DNA of 8,568 nt from Methanoculleus sp. (GTDB taxonomy: Archaea > Halobacteriota > Methanomicrobia > Methanomicrobiales > Methanoculleaceae), in NCBI GenBank assembly GCA_028698765.1, contig JAQVVW010000039.1:1-8568 (forward strand). Direction: 5' to 3'. Under the pieces are notes generated by a model that was given only the letters and a program-made list of their open reading frames with translations, was not told where the DNA came from and made no database searches. How positions within the stretch are numbered: the stretch's first letter is position 1; every line of letters starts with the position of its first letter. Shown here one piece after another: positions 6,291 to 8,568 of this stretch. A program made the position numbers and the translations under genes.

Positions 6291-6506
6291 TTACTTCTCC
6301 TTTCCATACAGGGCAGCATAGCACTCGGGACAGAGGATCCTCGGCAGTGGAGCCTTCACGCGCCTGCTGGGGAGCGGGTAGCCGCCCTCCCAGACATCGA
6401 TATCCTTTCTGATGGCATGATCCATGCAGAGTCCCATCCCGCAGACGATGCAGACTGCCACTGCTTCGCTCTCCTTCCCCTCAAGGGCGCAGTAGTAGCA
6501 CTTCAT
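6291..6506 (-). CDS. Small zinc-binding protein, DUF2180 family
   Basis: This is a 71-residue archaeal protein of unknown function. It contains eight potential metal ligands: C3 and C6 (CYYC), C19 and C22 (CIVC), C27 and H30 (CMDH), and C59 and C62 (CPEC). The spacing suggests two zinc sites, broadly like a B-box or double zinc ribbon. Between residues 31 and 57 lies a segment without cysteine containing WEGGYPLP. The gene starts 3 bp after the DUF2193 stop codon, so the two are almost certainly co-transcribed and translationally coupled. A purine-rich GGAAAGAGG in the end of DUF2193 may serve as its ribosome binding site. A zinc-binding partner or chaperone for DUF2193 is a reasonable guess but only inference. 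Family assignment is by recall of sequence pattern. Confidence 0.85.
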   Translation of the reverse strand: MKCYYCALEGKESEAVAVCIVCGMGLCMDHAIRKDIDVWEGGYPLPSRRVKAPLPRILCPECYAALYGKEK

Positions 6507-6509
6507 GGT

Positions 6510-8009
6510 TTAGACCGCCTCTTTCCACTGGCAGTACTGGTGCCGCATGTCGACCAGGCACGCCGAGGCACAGTTCTTGCAGGCCCGCACCGGGGCGGCT
6601 GCCGTCTCCTTCTCGAGAGCGATGATGTTCGTCATCATCGTCGCGGTCACCGGCTCGCTCGTCAGGAGGCACGGGTAATCCGAAAGCCGCATAAGGGCGG
6701 AGAACCGGACGGATATCGCACAGGCCGCGTAGACATACCACTGCGGGTTCATCAGCACCTCGTTCTTGTGGATGGGCGAGAGGTCGACGGGGTACTTGCC
6801 GACCATGGGAACCAGCGCCTCATCGGAGCCGTTGCGCATCCGCTCTGCCTTGTCGAGGAGTTTCCACCCGCGGTAGATCATGTCCATGAAGTCGCAGTTG
6901 TGGAGTTCTGCCGCCGCTCCCCGGGACGGGTAGATCTGGACGTAGTTGTGGAACCGCTTCGTGAGCAGGTCGACGATCATGGGGGCGTTGAACCCGTCGA
7001 GCTGGAGGAGATATTCGGTTGCGGCGGCAGACGACCCGGTCGCGACCGAGAGGACGTCCCAGTAACTCTTGTAAGAGTCGAGCGATCTCCGGAGCGAGGA
7101 CTCCATCACGTCGGTGACCGCCTCGATCGTCGCCATGACGACGTCGTCCTTGCACATGTTGAAGGTCGTCTGCGCGATGTGGTGCGCGATGTCGCCGACG
7201 CTGTAGGCCGGGACGGTCAGGATGTTGCCGTAGTGGACACCGTCATCCATCGCCGCCTTGATCGTTCCTTCCATGCGGCGCCGGTACTCGCTCATGTACT
7301 TCCGCTGATCGAAGGAGGTCATCCCGGCCGTATCCATCAGTTCCGCCTGGGCTTCGACCGGTTCGCGGTAGATCTTCTGCATGGTCGCGATCTCTTTTGC
7401 CATCGCCTCGGTGGGGGTGGCTCCTGCCTCAAGGGCGTGGGCGAAGTGGTCTCCAAAGCCATAGGAGGTGTTCATGGCCCATGATTTGGCGGCGAGGATC
7501 GCTCGCTTGTGCTCGACCGGGATATCGGTCTTCTGCAGCACCTGGTTCACCACGTTGCTCGTGCTCCCCGGGATCAGCGCAAAGTCGACGACACAGGTCG
7601 GACCGTAGAACCCGCCGTAGTGCCGCACCGCCTCAAGGCCGATCAGAGCCTCCTCATCCGCGATCTTCTGGACGAAGGTATCGACGCTCTTCGCAAACGC
7701 CTCGTCCTGCTCCTTCAGGACTTCGAGCACCACGGGTGTCTGGTAGTGTTCGACGAACGGGTCGTCTTCGGGGCGGACGGTCGTAGTAAGGCCTTTCAAG
7801 ACCTCGTAGTGCGAGACCACCGAGTCCTTGTGGAGGTCGATGACCGCCTGGCTCTGGTTCCCGATCGCCGTCATCTTCTTCGCCACGTCGACGTAGGGTT
7901 TCGTGTCCTCGATGACGAATTTCTGGCCGCGTTTCGCCTTTACCGTATCCACGTCCGCCCGCTGGGCGGCCATGGCCTCGTTTATCATCTTCTCGTAGAG
8001 TTCTCTCAT
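6510..8009 (-). CDS. Archaeal conserved protein, DUF2193 family
   Basis: This 499-residue protein belongs, by recall, to a family found in methanogens with no established function. It is soluble-looking and mostly helical, with no signal peptide or clear membrane segment. The C-terminus carries a cysteine cluster (C477, C480, C484, C493; C-x2-C-x3-C-x8-C) that could bind an Fe-S cluster or zinc. Further cysteines are at 139, 286, 372, 430 and 447, and histidine-rich spots at GDHFAH (186-191) and HH (276-277) could bind metal. The start was set at the ATG (complement of 8007-8009) because GAGGTGAT lies 4 nt upstream. An in-frame start further upstream at 8075 would add 22 residues spanning this site and is unlikely. 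It is followed by DUF2180 after 3 bp and preceded by a 363-bp non-coding stretch. A redox or metal-dependent enzyme role is possible but unproven. Confidence 0.87.
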   Translation of the reverse strand: MRELYEKMINEAMAAQRADVDTVKAKRGQKFVIEDTKPYVDVAKKMTAIGNQSQAVIDLHKDSVVSHYEVLKGLTTTVRPEDDPFVEHYQTPVVLEVLKEQDEAFAKSVDTFVQKIADEEALIGLEAVRHYGGFYGPTCVVDFALIPGSTSNVVNQVLQKTDIPVEHKRAILAAKSWAMNTSYGFGDHFAHALEAGATPTEAMAKEIATMQKIYREPVEAQAELMDTAGMTSFDQRKYMSEYRRRMEGTIKAAMDDGVHYGNILTVPAYSVGDIAHHIAQTTFNMCKDDVVMATIEAVTDVMESSLRRSLDSYKSYWDVLSVATGSSAAATEYLLQLDGFNAPMIVDLLTKRFHNYVQIYPSRGAAAELHNCDFMDMIYRGWKLLDKAERMRNGSDEALVPMVGKYPVDLSPIHKNEVLMNPQWYVYAACAISVRFSALMRLSDYPCLLTSEPVTATMMTNIIALEKETAAAPVRACKNCASACLVDMRHQYCQWKEAV

Positions 8010-8013
8010 ATCA

Positions 8014-8021
8014 ATCACCTC
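8014..8021 (-). promoter_or_regulatory. Ribosome binding site of DUF2193
   Basis: GAGGTGAT on the minus strand, fully complementary to the archaeal 16S 3' end, lies 4 nt before the ATG at 8009. It decides the start against an upstream in-frame codon and predicts strong translation. Confidence 0.8.
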
Positions 8022-8118
8022 GTAGTATCGTTTAACGGCGATCCGGCAGGGACCACCGTGGTTAAAGGGCGGCACTGTGCGACGGGGGGAGATTGGTCCC
8101 CGGAAGAGCCCGGATGAA

Positions 8119-8203
8119 CCGGGAGGACGAAAGGTCGATAATAGTCTGGGAGACTGAACGGTAATCAGAGATTGTGCGTGTCCGCTTTCGTCCCTGCACT
8201 CCC
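8119..8203 (-). promoter_or_regulatory. Possible structured leader element upstream of DUF2193
   Basis: A 9-bp inverted repeat, GGACGAAAG (8125-8133) and CTTTCGTCC (8185-8193), encloses two smaller hairpins: AGTCT-GGG-AGACT (8143-8155) and AATC-AGA-GATT (8163-8173). The outer stem could be extended by GGGAG (8121-8125) with CTCCC (8199-8203). A separate CCCGG-ATGAA-CCGGG hairpin lies next to it (8109-8123). Folded, this would form a closed multi-branch structure 105-190 nt before the DUF2193 start. It could be an RNA leader, a small RNA or coincidence; strand and function are not settled. Confidence 0.3.
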
Positions 8204-8259
8204 CATCCTGTCGTGAAAGCCCGGGAGTTCTTCGTCAATTGGCTTACTTGGTCGTTCTG

Positions 8260-8267
8260 CCATATAA
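8260..8267 (-). promoter_or_regulatory. Possible TATA box of the DUF2193 operon
   Basis: TTATATGG on the minus strand stands in GC-rich sequence. A start about 25 nt downstream would give a leader of roughly 230 nt containing the putative structure at 8119-8203. A second A/T tract, CTATAATG (8292-8299), is an alternative. Confidence 0.3.
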
Positions 8268-8372
8268 CAGTTGTGTCGTCTCCCGATGCCCCATTATAGG
8301 AAAGAGTGCGTCGCCTTCCGGGATTCAGCGTCATTCTGAGACCTCCCCGGGAGAGGCGGAGTATCGGGTGTA

Positions 8373-8568
8373 TCAGAACCAGGCATCCAGTGTCTTCTGC
8401 GTCGCCTTCACCGAGACCCTGGCGAGTGAACTCCGGACCCGTTCTTCCGAGAAGTCGTAGCGCCCACAGAGCATCTCTATGACCCCGTCGACGTCAGGCG
8501 GCTTCCACTCGAGCGTGTAATCGTCGGTGACCGGCGGATCGAGGAAGAAGTCCCGGATGGGTCCGGGG
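8373..8568 (-). CDS. fen: Flap endonuclease 1, C-terminal part (partial)
   Basis: These are the last 64 codons of a gene entering from the right edge, ending in TGA (complement of 8373-8375). The sequence FFLDPPVTDDYTLEWKPPD followed by DVDGVIEMLCGRYDFSEERV is characteristic of the C-terminal region of archaeal FEN-1, the structure-specific 5' nuclease that removes flaps during Okazaki fragment maturation and repair. The protein ends QKTLDAWF, a canonical PIP box that docks the enzyme on the PCNA sliding clamp. The nuclease active-site acidic residues lie outside the window. The gene runs in the same direction as DUF2193 but the long gap argues for separate transcripts. Confidence 0.9.
   Translation of the reverse strand, partial: PGPIRDFFLDPPVTDDYTLEWKPPDVDGVIEMLCGRYDFSEERVRSSLARVSVKATQKTLDAWF

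Larger units (their letters stand above)
8010..8372 (-). other. Non-coding stretch between FEN-1 and DUF2193
   Basis: No convincing gene lies in these 363 bases on either strand. Short open frames exist but lack ribosome binding sites and family resemblance. The stretch contains the DUF2193 ribosome binding site, a possible structured element at 8119-8203, and TATA-like tracts on the minus strand at 8260-8267 and 8290-8299. It may hold the DUF2193 promoter and a long leader. No T-run terminator for FEN-1 is visible directly after its stop codon. Confidence 0.5.

Noticed and set aside
6417..7484. Long plus-strand open frame of 355 codons
   Set aside because: It lies antisense to DUF2193 and DUF2180, which have clear ribosome binding sites and family-like sequence. 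Its translation is rich in Arg, His, Asp and Val, typical of a high-GC antisense shadow.
8010..8075. N-terminal extension of DUF2193 from an upstream start at 8075
   Set aside because: The 22 extra codons span the GAGGTGAT ribosome binding site of the ATG at 8009 and have no family-like sequence.
8062..8334. Minus-strand open frame of 90 codons between FEN-1 and DUF2193
   Set aside because: No ribosome binding site was seen, there is no hydrophobic core or known motif, and it overlaps the putative RNA structure. A small unknown gene cannot be fully excluded.
8239..8460. Plus-strand open frame of 73 codons
   Set aside because: It runs antisense into the FEN-1 C-terminus, whose PIP box fixes the true coding strand.
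1..8568. CRISPR array, tRNA/rRNA genes, insertion sequences or attachment sites
   Set aside because: No regularly spaced direct repeats, no cloverleaf-like segments, no transposase-like frames and no duplicated gene ends were found on reading both strands.

Overview
The window looks like chromosomal DNA of a GC-rich hydrogenotrophic methanogen. It most resembles the order Methanomicrobiales, perhaps a Methanoculleus-like genome, although the genus is inference from recall. Support for this comes from an archaeal phosphoribulokinase, an FprA-type F420H2 oxidase, an AqpM-type aquaporin very close to the Methanothermobacter protein, the archaeal families DUF2193 and DUF2180, and a FEN-1 with a C-terminal PCNA-binding box. 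The signals are archaeal too: GAGGTGAT-type ribosome binding sites, a TTTATATG TATA box, and T-run terminators. No mobile element, CRISPR array, tRNA or rRNA was seen, and all recognisable genes look intact.

Layout. Positions 1-233 hold the start of a membrane protein, probably a TrkH-type K+ transporter, on the minus strand. Positions 314-1339 (minus) encode phosphoribulokinase. Positions 1458-2648 (minus) encode FprA. Positions 2808-3518 (minus) encode endonuclease V. A divergent promoter region at 3525-3658 carries a strong TATA box and an 8-bp inverted repeat. Positions 3659-3859 (plus) encode rubredoxin, overlapping by 20 bp a pyruvate-oxidase-like ThDP enzyme at 3840-5459 (plus). This converges on aqpM at 5484-6227 (minus). 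Upstream of aqpM come DUF2180 (6291-6506) and DUF2193 (6510-8009), both minus and only 3 bp apart. A 363-bp non-coding stretch then separates them from the 3' end of the FEN-1 gene (8373-8568, minus).

How they fit together. The middle of the window has a redox and stress flavour. FprA reduces O2 to water with F420H2, endonuclease V repairs deaminated purines, and rubredoxin is a one-electron carrier translationally coupled to an enzyme of the pyruvate oxidase/acetolactate synthase superfamily. Phosphoribulokinase points to the reductive hexulose-phosphate pathway of Methanomicrobiales, though its partner RuBisCO is not in the window. The least understood unit is the DUF2193-DUF2180 pair. Both proteins are rich in cysteine motifs, their genes form a tight operon, and a possibly structured leader lies upstream. 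The rubredoxin-ThDP enzyme pair and the DUF2193-DUF2180 operon are the best candidates for undescribed biochemistry.
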